DNA of 57,170 nucleotides from an uncultured Bacteroidales bacterium (GCA_902785925.1 CADAAI010000015.1:83675-140844), one strand, 5' to 3'. Positions 43,464 to 52,698 are shown, counted from the first letter of the stretch. Translations and numbers: made by a program. The notes: generated from the sequence alone by a model not told the origin.

Positions 43464-44849
43464 ATGGAAAACAAATGCCCTAATTGTGGAAACATCGTGC
43501 CGCCAGGTGCACGATTCTGTATGAACTGCGGCCAAGCAATCGAAGTGAAAGCCCCAGAAGTTAACCCACCGGCAGTACCAGGAATGCCTCCTGTACCAGG
43601 AATGCCACCAGTACCTGAAGCTGCTGCAGCAGCCACAACAGTTGCAGCAAGTGCAGCTCCAGCTATTCCCGAGCCTCCTGTAGCTCCCGAACCTGTGGCC
43701 CCTTCCATTCCTGAGCCGCCTATCGTTCCTGAACCCGAACCAGTAGCTCCCGCTGTTCCCGAACCACCAGTAGTTCCCGAGCCAGTGGTTGAACCAGAAC
43801 CTATTCCAGAGCCCGAACCAGTGACCCCAGAACCACCAGTGGTTCCAGAGCCTGAACCTGTGGCTCCCGCTGTTCCTGAGCCTCCAGTGGTTCCCGAGCC
43901 AGTGGTTGAACCAGAACCAATTCCAGAGCCTGAGCCCATTGCCGTGCCCAAGCCTCCTGTAGTAGCTGCTACTGTTGCTGCTGCAACTGCTGCAGCTGCA
44001 AGTGCCGCTCCAGCTATTCCTGAGCCACCTGTTGCTCCAGCTGCTCCAGCTGTGCCCGAGCCTCCAGTAGCTCCACAGCCTGCACCTCAACCAGCACCAC
44101 CAGCTCCTCAGCCAGCGCCACCGGCTCCTCAGCCAGCGCCACCTGCACCTCAACCAGCACCACCGGCACCTCAACCAGCACCACCGGCTCCTCAGCCAGC
44201 GCCACCGGCTCCTCAACCAGCACCACCGGCTCCGCAACCAGTACCTCAACCAGCTCCTGCTACTGAGAAGAAGAAATCGCCACTGGGCCTTATCCTTGGC
44301 ATCATCCTAGGCCTTTTAGTGCTTGGCGGCATAGGTTATGGCATTTACTGGTACCTCAATAAGGACAAAGACACCAAGCCACAAACCGAAAAGGTGGACA
44401 ATAATAATGACGCCGACGATGACAACACCAGCTTCAGCACTGATCCCGACGATGGAGATAATAATGAGCCTAACGGTAATGTCGACGAAGGCGATAACAA
44501 CAACGGTGACGGAGAACCCGACCCAGGTTTACAGCCCGATGACCAAATCACCGAGCCAGACGACTATGACGACCCTCAAGACCCACGTTACACGCCACCC
44601 GTGCCACCAAGGCACACTCCTGCACCGGCTCCCAAGCCTGAGAGGCCCAAGACCACAACAAAGCATGAGAAGCCCCAACAACCCGCCACAAGACCACAGC
44701 GCAATGTTCCCGACGAGCCTCGTCGCGACCCCAACTACGAGCGTCTGCGTGGCAACAACAATAACTACAACAACAATAATAACAACAACCAGTCGCACCG
44801 CGACCTCGACTACGAGCGCCTGCGCAATAGCGGCCAAAGGGCTTTCTAA
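43464..44849 (+). CDS. Zinc-ribbon, proline-repeat, single-span membrane protein
   Basis: 461 residues from the ATG at 43464; an earlier in-frame ATG would add 22 residues unlike the family, while MENKCPNCG begins a zinc ribbon at once (CPNCG and CMNCGQ). Then about 240 residues of Pro/Ala/Glu/Val repeats: two copies of a 30-residue PEPPVVPEPVVEPEPIPEP-type block, and about eight APQPAPP heptads near 44085-44250. One hydrophobic span (SPLGLILGIILGLLVLGGIGYGIYWYL, about 275-300) follows, then an acidic Asp/Asn-rich domain and a basic Pro/Arg/Asn tail with two PNYERLR/LDYERLR motifs. Topology suggests a cytoplasmic zinc ribbon and a periplasm-spanning or exposed tail. Function unknown. Confidence 0.75.
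   Translation: MENKCPNCGNIVPPGARFCMNCGQAIEVKAPEVNPPAVPGMPPVPGMPPVPEAAAAATTVAASAAPAIPEPPVAPEPVAPSIPEPPIVPEPEPVAPAVPEPPVVPEPVVEPEPIPEPEPVTPEPPVVPEPEPVAPAVPEPPVVPEPVVEPEPIPEPEPIAVPKPPVVAATVAAATAAAASAAPAIPEPPVAPAAPAVPEPPVAPQPAPQPAPPAPQPAPPAPQPAPPAPQPAPPAPQPAPPAPQPAPPAPQPAPPAPQPVPQPAPATEKKKSPLGLILGIILGLLVLGGIGYGIYWYLNKDKDTKPQTEKVDNNNDADDDNTSFSTDPDDGDNNEPNGNVDEGDNNNGDGEPDPGLQPDDQITEPDDYDDPQDPRYTPPVPPRHTPAPAPKPERPKTTTKHEKPQQPATRPQRNVPDEPRRDPNYERLRGNNNNYNNNNNNNQSHRDLDYERLRNSGQRAF
44085..44250 (+). repeat. 21-bp tandem repeat encoding APQPAPP
   Basis: About eight units of seven codons. Third positions alternate between a few states (CCT/CCA, GCT/GCA/GCG), so unit types are shared between non-adjacent copies. 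The reading frame is kept because the unit is a multiple of three. Confidence 0.9.
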
Positions 44850-44877
44850 GACAGACCAACAGCTAGTCTAATAAATC

Positions 44878-44912
44878 AAGGAGTTGCACCTTGCAGGGTG
44901 CAACTCCTTCCT
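44878..44912. terminator. Terminator between the proline-repeat gene and hpf
   Basis: 13-bp stem AAGGAGTTGCACC / GGTGCAACTCCTT over a 6-nt loop with T/C-rich flank. It lies between convergent genes and may serve both. Confidence 0.85.
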
Positions 44913-44977
44913 TTTCATGCGTTGGTTGATCAACATTGACGCAACCGAAAAAAATATTTTATGTCAATCCCGAGGGA

Positions 44978-45271
44978 TTATTTGTCTTTCTTAGTTTTCT
45001 CAAGCTGTCGCTTCAAAGCATCAACCGAGAGGTCGATAGCTTCCTCAAAGGTGTCGGCAACCTTGTTGGCAAAGAGATCCTCGTTTCTTGGGATGAGCAG
45101 CTTAATGCTGGCCTCCTTATTCATCGCGGTCTCGGGTTTAACAACTTTCAATGTCACCTCGGCATTGGTGATTTCCTCATGATGCTTAACAAGCTTCTCA
45201 ACTTTCTTGTTGATAAACTGCTCGAGCTTCTCGGTAGCATCGAAATGAATGGCTTTTACTTTAATTTCCAT
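44978..45271 (-). CDS. hpf: HPF, short-form ribosome hibernation factor
   Basis: 97 residues, the short form without the dimerising C-terminal domain. Beta-alpha-beta-beta-beta-alpha fold: MEIKVKAIHFDATEKLEQFINKK, a central strand VTLKVV, and the basic last helix FEEAIDLSVDALKRQLEKTK. It binds the decoding centre of idle ribosomes. It directly follows xerC (stop at 45273), a pairing I know from Bacteroidetes genomes. There the usual next genes are tRNAs and tuf, which are missing here. Confidence 0.92.
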   Translation of the reverse strand: MEIKVKAIHFDATEKLEQFINKKVEKLVKHHEEITNAEVTLKVVKPETAMNKEASIKLLIPRNEDLFANKVADTFEEAIDLSVDALKRQLEKTKKDK

Positions 45272-45272
45272 A

Positions 45273-46172
45273 TTAGCCTCCTTTTTTAAGTGCCCTGGGA
45301 TGGGCGAGTTTATAATTATTTTTCAATTCACTAAAAGTCACATGTGTGTAAATTTGAGTCGTCGCGAGCGACTCGTGTCCAAGTAGCTCCTTCACGCTGT
45401 TGAGCGCGGCGCCGTCGTTGAGCATCGCTGTAGCAAAAGTGTGACGCAACACGTGCGGACTGCGCTTACTCGTCACACCTGCCTCGGTCAAAGCCTCACG
45501 CACTATCCTATAGACGAGCATGGGATAGAGCGGCTCTCCGCTCTCGCGCACAAAGAAGTGCTCACCTTCCAGTGCCTGATCGTCGCGTAATGAGCGATAC
45601 TTTTCAATCCAATCAGCAAGTTCCGTGCCAAAAGGGATGATACGGTCTTTGTCGCGCTTACCGTGAACCTTGAGTTCGCCTTTGGCGGTGTCAACGTTCT
45701 TGTCAAGTAAACCTATGAGTTCACCTCGGCGCATACCTGTCTCATATAGCATCATCACAATCAACCTGTTGCGCACCTGCTCAAAATCGGCATCATCAAT
45801 CTTGCTGTCGAGAAGCGAATCAACGCTATCCTCGCGTACCAGCTGTGGCAGGCGCTTGGGAACTCGTGCCAATTCGACCGATGCAGCAGGATTGACAACA
45901 ACAGTGCCATTGCGCATGAGCCACTTGTAGAACGAGCGAACCGCCTGAACCTTGCGCCTGAGGGTGCGGGCGCTATCGCCACTTCCACTCAGCTGCAGCA
46001 GCCAAGCCCTGATATCACTGGCTGTCACACTTGCCACATCAAGCTGCTCGCCTCCTCCAGTGAGAAATTGCTCCCACTGCCGCAAATCGTTGCCGTAGGC
46101 CACCTGAGTGTGTTCCGAGAGGTTAAGCTCTAGCTTGATGTATTGTAGGTATTTGTCAATGATATCGCTCAT
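45273..46172 (-). CDS. xerC: XerC-like tyrosine recombinase
   Basis: 299 residues. Catalytic residues: Arg148 (GMRRGEL), Lys172 (GKRDKDR), His240 and Arg243 (PHVLRHTFATAM), His266 (LLGHESL) and Tyr275 (TQIYTHV). N-terminal SAM-like domain about 1-85. Together with the XerD at 12012 it should resolve chromosome dimers at dif. No dif site was recognised here. The two genes are 32 kb apart in this window. It is followed by hpf after a single base. Confidence 0.93.
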   Translation of the reverse strand: MSDIIDKYLQYIKLELNLSEHTQVAYGNDLRQWEQFLTGGGEQLDVASVTASDIRAWLLQLSGSGDSARTLRRKVQAVRSFYKWLMRNGTVVVNPAASVELARVPKRLPQLVREDSVDSLLDSKIDDADFEQVRNRLIVMMLYETGMRRGELIGLLDKNVDTAKGELKVHGKRDKDRIIPFGTELADWIEKYRSLRDDQALEGEHFFVRESGEPLYPMLVYRIVREALTEAGVTSKRSPHVLRHTFATAMLNDGAALNSVKELLGHESLATTQIYTHVTFSELKNNYKLAHPRALKKGG

Positions 46173-46238
46173 AGGCTCAACTCAATAGCCTGTTTATTTA
46201 CTCTTTCACCACTTCTTAAAACGCCCTAAATTACACAA

Positions 46239-46275
46239 AAATCGCAATAAAAACAAATTTATTGCGATTTTTTTA
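46239..46275 (-). terminator. Terminator after the SH3 protein gene
   Basis: AAAATCGCAATAAA and TTTATTGCGATTTT form a long stem with a short A-rich loop and a T run, between the SH3 protein gene (stop at 46309) and xerC. Confidence 0.8.
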
Positions 46276-46308
46276 CCAAAAAAGTTACTTTTTATAACTT
46301 TTCCTCTA

Positions 46309-46818
46309 TCATGGGCAAGTCGTCAGTGGATTGAAGCAAATGTTACCACGATGTATCCAACCAGTGTACTTTCCATCAGTTGTCACCGCCTTTACCCAAT
46401 GGCCCTGAACGGCTATTGGGCGGAACGACATCTCGGTCGAGGGCGACATCCTCACGGCTTTAGACTTACGCGAGGGTTTCGTACGCAAACAACCCGTGGG
46501 ATCGCCAGCAATAGTAAACATCAACAATGAGTTGTGAATCCAGTAGCCAGTATTTGAGCCCTCGAGTTCTATCTCCCCTTCATTATCACCATAACGCTCT
46601 ATCACAGGGTCGATTTGAAACCAATCGCCTTTGGCCTTCAGCAATTCCACCACAAATGCCTCCTTAGTGAGCAGTGTAGCCACCATTTTGCCATTTGGCG
46701 CATTGCGAATATTCGTCACTGGACCATCGTTGTCAACAATAAAAACATAGATGCCCTTAGCACTCATCATGGCTGGCAATAACAAAACCGCCATCAAAAT
46801 CATAAGAATCTTTTTCAT
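46309..46818 (-). CDS. Secreted protein with two SH3-like domains
   Basis: 169 residues. Signal peptide ending AMMSAKG. Two bacterial SH3-type stretches: TNIRNAPNGKMVATLLTKEAFVV with the closing GYWIHNSLL, and CLRTKPSRKSKAVRM with the closing YTGWIHRGNICF. Such domains often bind peptidoglycan or protein in the periplasm. No catalytic domain. Its upstream neighbours on the same strand are DUF4919-like and a membrane protein. Confidence 0.8.
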   Translation of the reverse strand: MKKILMILMAVLLLPAMMSAKGIYVFIVDNDGPVTNIRNAPNGKMVATLLTKEAFVVELLKAKGDWFQIDPVIERYGDNEGEIELEGSNTGYWIHNSLLMFTIAGDPTGCLRTKPSRKSKAVRMSPSTEMSFRPIAVQGHWVKAVTTDGKYTGWIHRGNICFNPLTTCP

Positions 46819-46851
46819 AATCGGTTTTCTTTATTTGTGTTAGTAATTTGG

Positions 46852-47577
46852 TTAGAAGTCTTCGGGGAACTTGCGCTTTGCCTCCAAGAGCATGCGCGAC
46901 ACGTCGAAGTAGAAATCTTTGGTCTTACGATTGTCGGTCTCGCTCTTGGCCTTAATGCAGTCGATGCCGCCGTCAAGTTCCTGATGGTCGACAGCAACAT
47001 ATCCAAGCAGGTTGATAAGGGTGTACTCATGCTCGGGGAAAATCACTACCCATGGTTCCTCCTCGGTGCCGCGGCCACTCGACATGATTGCAGCAATGAG
47101 CTTGTCGAGACGGAACTGGCGCACAGCTGCGCGTGCATACTTCTTCTTTTGTTGCAGAGCATAAATGTAATATGTTATCTGATCGATGTCAAACATATTA
47201 TCATCTAGAGCCCTCACGGCATATTTCTCAATCTGGTCGCACTCGTCACGGGTAAGGTCCTGACCTTTGTTGTAATAGAGTTGCTCGACCTCCTCCTTGC
47301 CCTCAAACTCAGTGTTCCTAAATGGGTTATAATCCTCTTGGAACAAGAAGCCATAGTAGAGGTCACGATAGGCCTCAAAGTTCATGATGGTGTCGTTGCT
47401 ATTGAACGAGCGCACAAGCTTTGGATAATAGTAGCGTGATTCGGGGTCGAGTGTCTCGCGCTGGATCTTGTCGAAGTCAATCTCGCGGACCTCAAATCTG
47501 TACTGCGCCCTAGCTGTGAACGTCATGCCTGCCACGAGCGTCAGCATCACTATGATAAATGTCTTATTTAGTTTCAT
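46852..47577 (-). CDS. DUF4919-like secreted protein
   Basis: 241 residues. Signal peptide ending FTARAQ. The body is alpha-helical with YYPKLVRSFNSNDTIMNFEAYRDLYYGFLFQEDYNPF, the pattern I associate with Bacteroidales DUF4919 proteins. Function unknown. It lies 33 bases upstream of the SH3 protein gene. Confidence 0.8.
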   Translation of the reverse strand: MKLNKTFIIVMLTLVAGMTFTARAQYRFEVREIDFDKIQRETLDPESRYYYPKLVRSFNSNDTIMNFEAYRDLYYGFLFQEDYNPFRNTEFEGKEEVEQLYYNKGQDLTRDECDQIEKYAVRALDDNMFDIDQITYYIYALQQKKKYARAAVRQFRLDKLIAAIMSSGRGTEEEPWVVIFPEHEYTLINLLGYVAVDHQELDGGIDCIKAKSETDNRKTKDFYFDVSRMLLEAKRKFPEDF

Positions 47578-47600
47578 TTAGCATTAAAATTTGTGTGTTT

Positions 47601-48095
47601 CTAAACGTCATAAACAAAGCCTTCAACGGCAAGGCCAACCATCGCAATGGCGACCACTATGCCCAGACCTTTGGCGCAAAGGTACTGAATAAAATTGGAT
47701 TTAGGAAATAGAAGCCATTTGCCACCTGGAGTGCGTGAAAAGGCCAACTGCCCCATCACAGTACCCAGGATTGTACCCAGAACCATGAATCGGGCTTCAA
47801 CAATCATGCCAAGCAGGCAGCCCATCATTGCGCCAAGTCCTAGGTACAAGTTACCCGTCGACTTGCCATCGGGTTCGCCCTTAGGCGACAGGTAGCGAAT
47901 GCCCACCACCATTAAGGTTGCTACTCCATAGAAAATGAACACCCATCGCGGGAATGAGGTGTAGGAACTCCAGTGGAGGCACCACAGACCCACATAGGCT
48001 GGTACGGCAGCAACCCACCAGGGTTTCAGCACCAGCACCAGGGTGATTGCCATCAGCACAAGTCCCGCTATGAGTAACAACAAACTGCTTGTCAT
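47601..48095 (-). CDS. Multi-span membrane protein with glycine-rich segments
   Basis: 164 residues with about five hydrophobic spans. The central spans carry glycine zippers (LYLGLGAMMGCLLGMIVEA, LGTILGTVMGQLAF), reminiscent of DUF456-type proteins. No catalytic motif. It begins 62 bases downstream of the PgpH-like gene and ends 24 bases before the DUF4919-like gene. Function unknown. Confidence 0.65.
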   Translation of the reverse strand: MTSSLLLLIAGLVLMAITLVLVLKPWWVAAVPAYVGLWCLHWSSYTSFPRWVFIFYGVATLMVVGIRYLSPKGEPDGKSTGNLYLGLGAMMGCLLGMIVEARFMVLGTILGTVMGQLAFSRTPGGKWLLFPKSNFIQYLCAKGLGIVVAIAMVGLAVEGFVYDV

Positions 48096-48157
48096 CTTGT
48101 TTCGAATTCTTTTTTAATAACTTTTTTTATGCTTTTTTGCAATAATATCGTCATGAA

Positions 48158-50251
48158 TTATGCGTCGCTCGACTCTATCTCTTGCTCGGCATCAGCGTCT
48201 GCGGTTTGTGGTTCCTCGGGACGCACCTCTTCGGGATACGACACTCTAGTGTGATAGAAAGTGAGCAGGCGCTTAATGAGGCTTTCCTTAACGGTGCTAA
48301 TGTCCTTGAAGCTGATGGGCGACTCGTTGAAGAGACCATTCGACACCTGTGAGTCGACTATGCGGTTCACCATACTGGTGATGTTCTCCTCGCTTGGCAC
48401 AGGCAAACTCTTGACGGCAGCCTCGCAGGCATCGGCCATCATCAGTATTGCCGCCTCACGACTCTGTGGATTGGGACCTGGATAGGTAAACGGCGCAGGG
48501 TCGACAGTACCGGTAGCGCTCTGCTTGCATGCCATGCTGTAGAAGTAGCGTGTCACACCCTTGCCGTGATGCTGTGCTATCAGGTCTTTAATCACTTGTG
48601 GCAGATTGGCGTGCTCGGCACGCTCCAATCCATCGGTCACATGCGAGATCACAATCGAGGCGCTCTGTTCCGGCTGCAGTACGTCGTGTGGATTCACACC
48701 GCTCTGGTTCTCGGTAAAGAACGCCGGATTGTCAATCTTGCCTATGTCGTGATACAAAGCACCAGCACGCACAAGCTGAACATTGGCGCCCACTTGGCGG
48801 GCTGCCTCGCCAGCCAGCGTAGCCACCTGCAGTGAGTGCTGGAAAGTGCCGGGGCAGTTCTCTGAGAGCTCCCTGAGCACTGGGTGGTTGATATCGCTGA
48901 GCTCAACTAGGGTCACCTGTGAGGTAAAACCGAATATCTTCTCCACGATGAAGATGCCAAAGTAGGCAAACGAGAGCACGATACAGTTAACGGCAAAGTA
49001 GAGAACCACACGCCAGTCAAAGGCATCGAACGTGCCATTTCGGGCAATATATTGTGCACCATAAGTCACTGTGTAGCATAAGAATATCAGGAAGGCACAC
49101 ACCACGAGCTGCGAGCGTTGCATCAGTCCCTTAACCGACAGCAGCGCTATGGTTCCTGCAAGGAACTGCATTATCACAAAGTCGCTGGGCTCGGGAGCAA
49201 CTAGCGAGCTGATGAGCACCACTATCATGTGGATGAAGAAACCTAGTGATAGGTTGAAGAACACGGTCACCACAATTGGCACAAGAGCAAACGGGATTAG
49301 ATACAGCAGTCCCGATCGCAGATGCGCAATGATGTAAACCAACAGAACAAAGATAAATACAAAGCAGAACAGGAACGTCATGTGGCGCAGGCTGCGATAA
49401 ACCGATGGATGCATTATCCTGATGTACAGGTACATCACAAGCAACAGCAAGAAAATCACCACTAGGTTGCCTATCACCGAGAAGCGGCGCACCACATTGT
49501 AGGTGTTGCGCTCGGCACTCATGCGCTCATAGGTCTTGAGCAACGTGAACTTTTGAGCGGTTACTATCTCACCATAGTCGATAATGCGCTCACCAGTAAG
49601 CTTTACGCCGTGAGGTGCCAGCGCCATCTGGTAGGCGTCGTCGAGCACGGCATCGCTCTTCACCGAGTCATATTCTAGGTTTGGAACCAAGCTACTGTGA
49701 ATCAGGTTCGACAGACCAGCACCTTGAGTGAAATTGATGCCCACTACCGAGTCAATATAGTTGTAGGCTTCGACTGTCGAACGCAAAGATTTACCGTCAA
49801 CCGTCTGCGACTCATTGCCCATTCCGTTTATCACTCTCACCATCTTTATCGACCCTTTAGCAATCTTACTACTTGTAGGATTGTCGACAATACCTTCTTC
49901 AAACACCTGTGCCGCAGCTGCCTTGACCTGATGCTTTGTAGCAGCCGACACGCCGCTCATGCTGTCGACGGTCGACGTGATGGTTGCCAGGGCACTCTGC
50001 CCAACATTCTCGTTGATGTTGTAGATGGGGGCAAAGTTGCTGTCGATGCTGTCCTTTATCTTCTGGGCGCTCACCGAGTCATACTCGATGGGGATATCAA
50101 ATGGCGCTATGAGCTTGGGATAATTCCACGGACGGCCCTCGCTATAGACGAGCACATCATGGCCCGCGCCACCAAAGAAGATTGACAGCACGCCCACGGT
50201 GAGTGCTATGAGCATCATCACAACCAGGTTGATTTTCACCGATTTTTTCAT
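48158..50251 (-). CDS. pgpH: PgpH-like 7TM-HD cyclic-di-AMP phosphodiesterase
   Basis: 697 residues. One N-terminal membrane segment, a large extracytoplasmic 7TMR-HDED-type domain (about 35-265), a bundle of seven membrane segments (about 270-460), then an HD domain: CPGTFQHSLQVATLAGEAAR, ALYHDIGKIDNP with the His-Asp metal pair, and VISHVTDG. This matches PgpH-type enzymes that hydrolyse c-di-AMP. In Listeria PgpH is inhibited by ppGpp, and here the neighbour upstream on the same strand is the ppGpp enzyme, 49 bp away. Confidence 0.88.
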   Translation of the reverse strand: MKKSVKINLVVMMLIALTVGVLSIFFGGAGHDVLVYSEGRPWNYPKLIAPFDIPIEYDSVSAQKIKDSIDSNFAPIYNINENVGQSALATITSTVDSMSGVSAATKHQVKAAAAQVFEEGIVDNPTSSKIAKGSIKMVRVINGMGNESQTVDGKSLRSTVEAYNYIDSVVGINFTQGAGLSNLIHSSLVPNLEYDSVKSDAVLDDAYQMALAPHGVKLTGERIIDYGEIVTAQKFTLLKTYERMSAERNTYNVVRRFSVIGNLVVIFLLLLVMYLYIRIMHPSVYRSLRHMTFLFCFVFIFVLLVYIIAHLRSGLLYLIPFALVPIVVTVFFNLSLGFFIHMIVVLISSLVAPEPSDFVIMQFLAGTIALLSVKGLMQRSQLVVCAFLIFLCYTVTYGAQYIARNGTFDAFDWRVVLYFAVNCIVLSFAYFGIFIVEKIFGFTSQVTLVELSDINHPVLRELSENCPGTFQHSLQVATLAGEAARQVGANVQLVRAGALYHDIGKIDNPAFFTENQSGVNPHDVLQPEQSASIVISHVTDGLERAEHANLPQVIKDLIAQHHGKGVTRYFYSMACKQSATGTVDPAPFTYPGPNPQSREAAILMMADACEAAVKSLPVPSEENITSMVNRIVDSQVSNGLFNESPISFKDISTVKESLIKRLLTFYHTRVSYPEEVRPEEPQTADADAEQEIESSDA

Positions 50252-50300
50252 TTATCTTAGTTCTAATAGTTTGCGTTTTTCTTGTTTGTTGTGCACTGCA

Positions 50301-52562
50301 TCAGCTCTGGCGCACAGCCTTGCTCACGCCTTTCACCTTCGACAAGCGCTTGCACATCTTGGTCACGGTGTTCACATCCTCAACATAGATATCCATCTCG
50401 CAAGTGAACACACCACCTTTCGATGTGATGTTTAGGCGACGAATGTTGATTGACAAGTTGGTCGAGATAAGGTAGATAATCTCTTGAAGGATGCCCATGC
50501 GGTCTATGCCCTCGACGCGAACCGAAGCAAAGAACTTTTCGCTGCTAGTCTCCCACTGGGTCTCGACCAAGCGACCGCCAAAGCCACTCTTTAGCTTCAT
50601 CGCCGTGGGGCAGTCCACCTTGTGGACCACCACATGGTTATTGCGGTCGATATAGCCCACCACATCGTCGCCTGGCAATGGGTGACAGCAGTTGGCAAGC
50701 TGGTAGTTGCTCTTGCCGTCCTCGGTCTTGAGCACATACACCTCGCGCTTGTCAATCTTTGCGCCTTTTTCGGCAGTCTCTTCCTCGGCAGTATCTTTGT
50801 TGCTACGGCCAAATGGGCTGCGCCACAGTTTGCTGAAGAGGCCTTGCGATGCAGGCTTCAATGCCTTGATAACCAATGGAGTGAGTTCAATTTTCCCTAA
50901 TCCTATGTTATTGAAAAGATCCTCCTTGTTCTGCACTCCCAGGTAGCTGATGATTCGCGCCATGTTCTCGTTGTTGATTTCAACCGAATTCTCGGCCATG
51001 AACTTCTTGAACTGCTCCTCACCTCTCTCCATCGCCTCTCGACGGATGTGGCGGAATGCAAGGTTGAGGCCGCGCTTGCCTTTGGAAGTAACTACAAACT
51101 TACTCCACTCGGGTTGAGGACGTTGCGACTGCGACGTGAGAATCTCAACCTGGTCGCCACTGGATAGCTTGTGCGACAGTGGCACTAGGCGATGGTTCAC
51201 CTTGCCGGCAATACAGTGGGTTCCAATCTCGGTGTGGAGCAAGAAAGCCAAGTCAAGAACTGTGGCATCCTTGGGCAACTGAATCATGTCGCCCTTAGGA
51301 GTGAACACCATTATCTCGCGGGCATAGAGGTTGAGCTTTATCGAGTCGAGGAAGTCGAGGGCGTTGGGCTCAGGATTCTTGAGAATGTCCTCAATCTCCT
51401 TGTACCACTTGATGAACTGGTCATCCTCGTCAATCTCGCCGTTGTTGTCCTTGTAGAACCAGTGCACTGCATTGCCGTGCTCGTCGTTATAATCCATCTG
51501 GCGGCTGCGAATCTGAACCTCGATCCAGTCGCCGTCGGGACCCATCACAGTCATGTGAAGAGCACGGTAGCCATTAGGCTTGCTGCGTATGAGCCAGTTG
51601 CGGGTACGCTCGGGATGGGTGCGATAGAGCTGCGAGATCATGCGGTAAATCTTCAGGCAGTCGTCATTCTCGTCGCGGCCTTCGGGGCACTCAAACACAA
51701 TGCGCGCGGCATAGATGTCATATATTTCCTCGAGTGGAATGCGCTTCTTCTCCATCTTTTTCCAGATGGAGTAGCACGACTTAACTCGAGCTTTGAATTC
51801 GTAGGTGAAGCCCTCTTCATCAAGGCGCTCGCGTATCGGCGCCGAGAAGCGAGTGAACACGTCATTACGCTTTTCTTCCGATGCCGCTACGGCATCCGAG
51901 ATGCTCTTATAGGTGTTGGGATGCTCATATTTGAAGCTCAGGTCCTCAAGCTCGGTCTTGATGGCATAAAGACCCAACCTGTGAGCCAGCGGAGCATAGA
52001 TATACATTGTTTCGCCGGTAATCTTCTTCTGCTTGGCAGGGGGCATTACCGAGAGGGTGCGCATGTTGTGCAGTCGGTCGGCCATCTTAATGATGACAAC
52101 GCGTATGTCGCTGCTCATCGTCATCAACAGTTTCCTGAAGTTCTCGGCTTGTGCCGATGCCTTGTCGCCAAAGATACCACCCGAAATCTTGGTCAGGCCG
52201 TCAACGATGTTGGCAATTTTGTCGCCCACCTTCTCGCCGCCCTCGCCTGTGAGTTCGTCGCCAAAGATGGCTTTGATGTCTTCGAGCGTGTATTCGGTGT
52301 CTTCAACCACATCATGCAGCAGCGCTGCGCATATCGACGTCGAGCCTAGGCCTATCTCCTGGCTCACAATCGTGGCAACTGCTAGCGGGTGGAAGATGTA
52401 AGGCTCGCCTGAGCGACGACGAACTCCGGCATGAGCATTGCGCGCAAACTGGAACGCCTTGTCAATCTTCTCAACCTTCTTGCGGTGACTGCTTGACAAA
52501 TAACCATTTATAAGCCTCTCATAGGCCTCGTCTATATGTCTATTCTCTTCTTCTGGGCTCAT
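50301..52562 (-). CDS. spoT: RelA/SpoT bifunctional (p)ppGpp synthetase/hydrolase
   Basis: 753 residues. Order: HD hydrolase (about 40-200, with CAALLHDVVEDTEY and KMADRLHNMRTL), synthetase (about 235-360, with ARVKSCYSIWKKM, EIYDIYAARIVFE and PNGYRALHM), TGS domain (about 400-465, MVFTPKGDMIQLP), then zinc-finger/helical region (NCCHPLPGDDVVGY) and a C-terminal ACT domain (about 670-750). The intact HD motif implies hydrolase activity and the synthetase keeps its key residues. A likely minus-strand -7 box TAAGTTTG lies at 52606-52613. Sits immediately upstream of pgpH. Confidence 0.95.
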   Translation of the reverse strand: MSPEEENRHIDEAYERLINGYLSSSHRKKVEKIDKAFQFARNAHAGVRRRSGEPYIFHPLAVATIVSQEIGLGSTSICAALLHDVVEDTEYTLEDIKAIFGDELTGEGGEKVGDKIANIVDGLTKISGGIFGDKASAQAENFRKLLMTMSSDIRVVIIKMADRLHNMRTLSVMPPAKQKKITGETMYIYAPLAHRLGLYAIKTELEDLSFKYEHPNTYKSISDAVAASEEKRNDVFTRFSAPIRERLDEEGFTYEFKARVKSCYSIWKKMEKKRIPLEEIYDIYAARIVFECPEGRDENDDCLKIYRMISQLYRTHPERTRNWLIRSKPNGYRALHMTVMGPDGDWIEVQIRSRQMDYNDEHGNAVHWFYKDNNGEIDEDDQFIKWYKEIEDILKNPEPNALDFLDSIKLNLYAREIMVFTPKGDMIQLPKDATVLDLAFLLHTEIGTHCIAGKVNHRLVPLSHKLSSGDQVEILTSQSQRPQPEWSKFVVTSKGKRGLNLAFRHIRREAMERGEEQFKKFMAENSVEINNENMARIISYLGVQNKEDLFNNIGLGKIELTPLVIKALKPASQGLFSKLWRSPFGRSNKDTAEEETAEKGAKIDKREVYVLKTEDGKSNYQLANCCHPLPGDDVVGYIDRNNHVVVHKVDCPTAMKLKSGFGGRLVETQWETSSEKFFASVRVEGIDRMGILQEIIYLISTNLSINIRRLNITSKGGVFTCEMDIYVEDVNTVTKMCKRLSKVKGVSKAVRQS

Positions 52563-52605
52563 TTTATACTATTTCTCGAAGGTTCCTACTTTTTGTTACA
52601 ATCTA

Positions 52606-52613
52606 CAAACTTA
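52606..52613 (-). promoter_or_regulatory. -7 promoter box of spoT
   Basis: TAAGTTTG on the minus strand, exact TAnnTTTG match, 43 bp before the spoT start. The -33 region is weak. Confidence 0.4.
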
Positions 52614-52698
52614 CTAATAAATTGTGAAACTAAACCAATTTTACACTCACTTTTTACCTTTTTTCAAAAAAATCAGCCCTACCGACAAAAAACTGTTC

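Noticed and set aside
43392..44249. Minus-strand frames rich in Trp/Arg or Gly/Ser/Thr opposite the proline repeats
   Set aside because: They are reverse-frame readings of the Pro/Ala/Glu repeat DNA.
51192..52349. Plus-strand 385-residue frame opposite spoT
   Set aside because: Antisense shadow in GC-richer coding sequence; composition (Val, Leu, His, Ala) is typical of reverse-frame reading.
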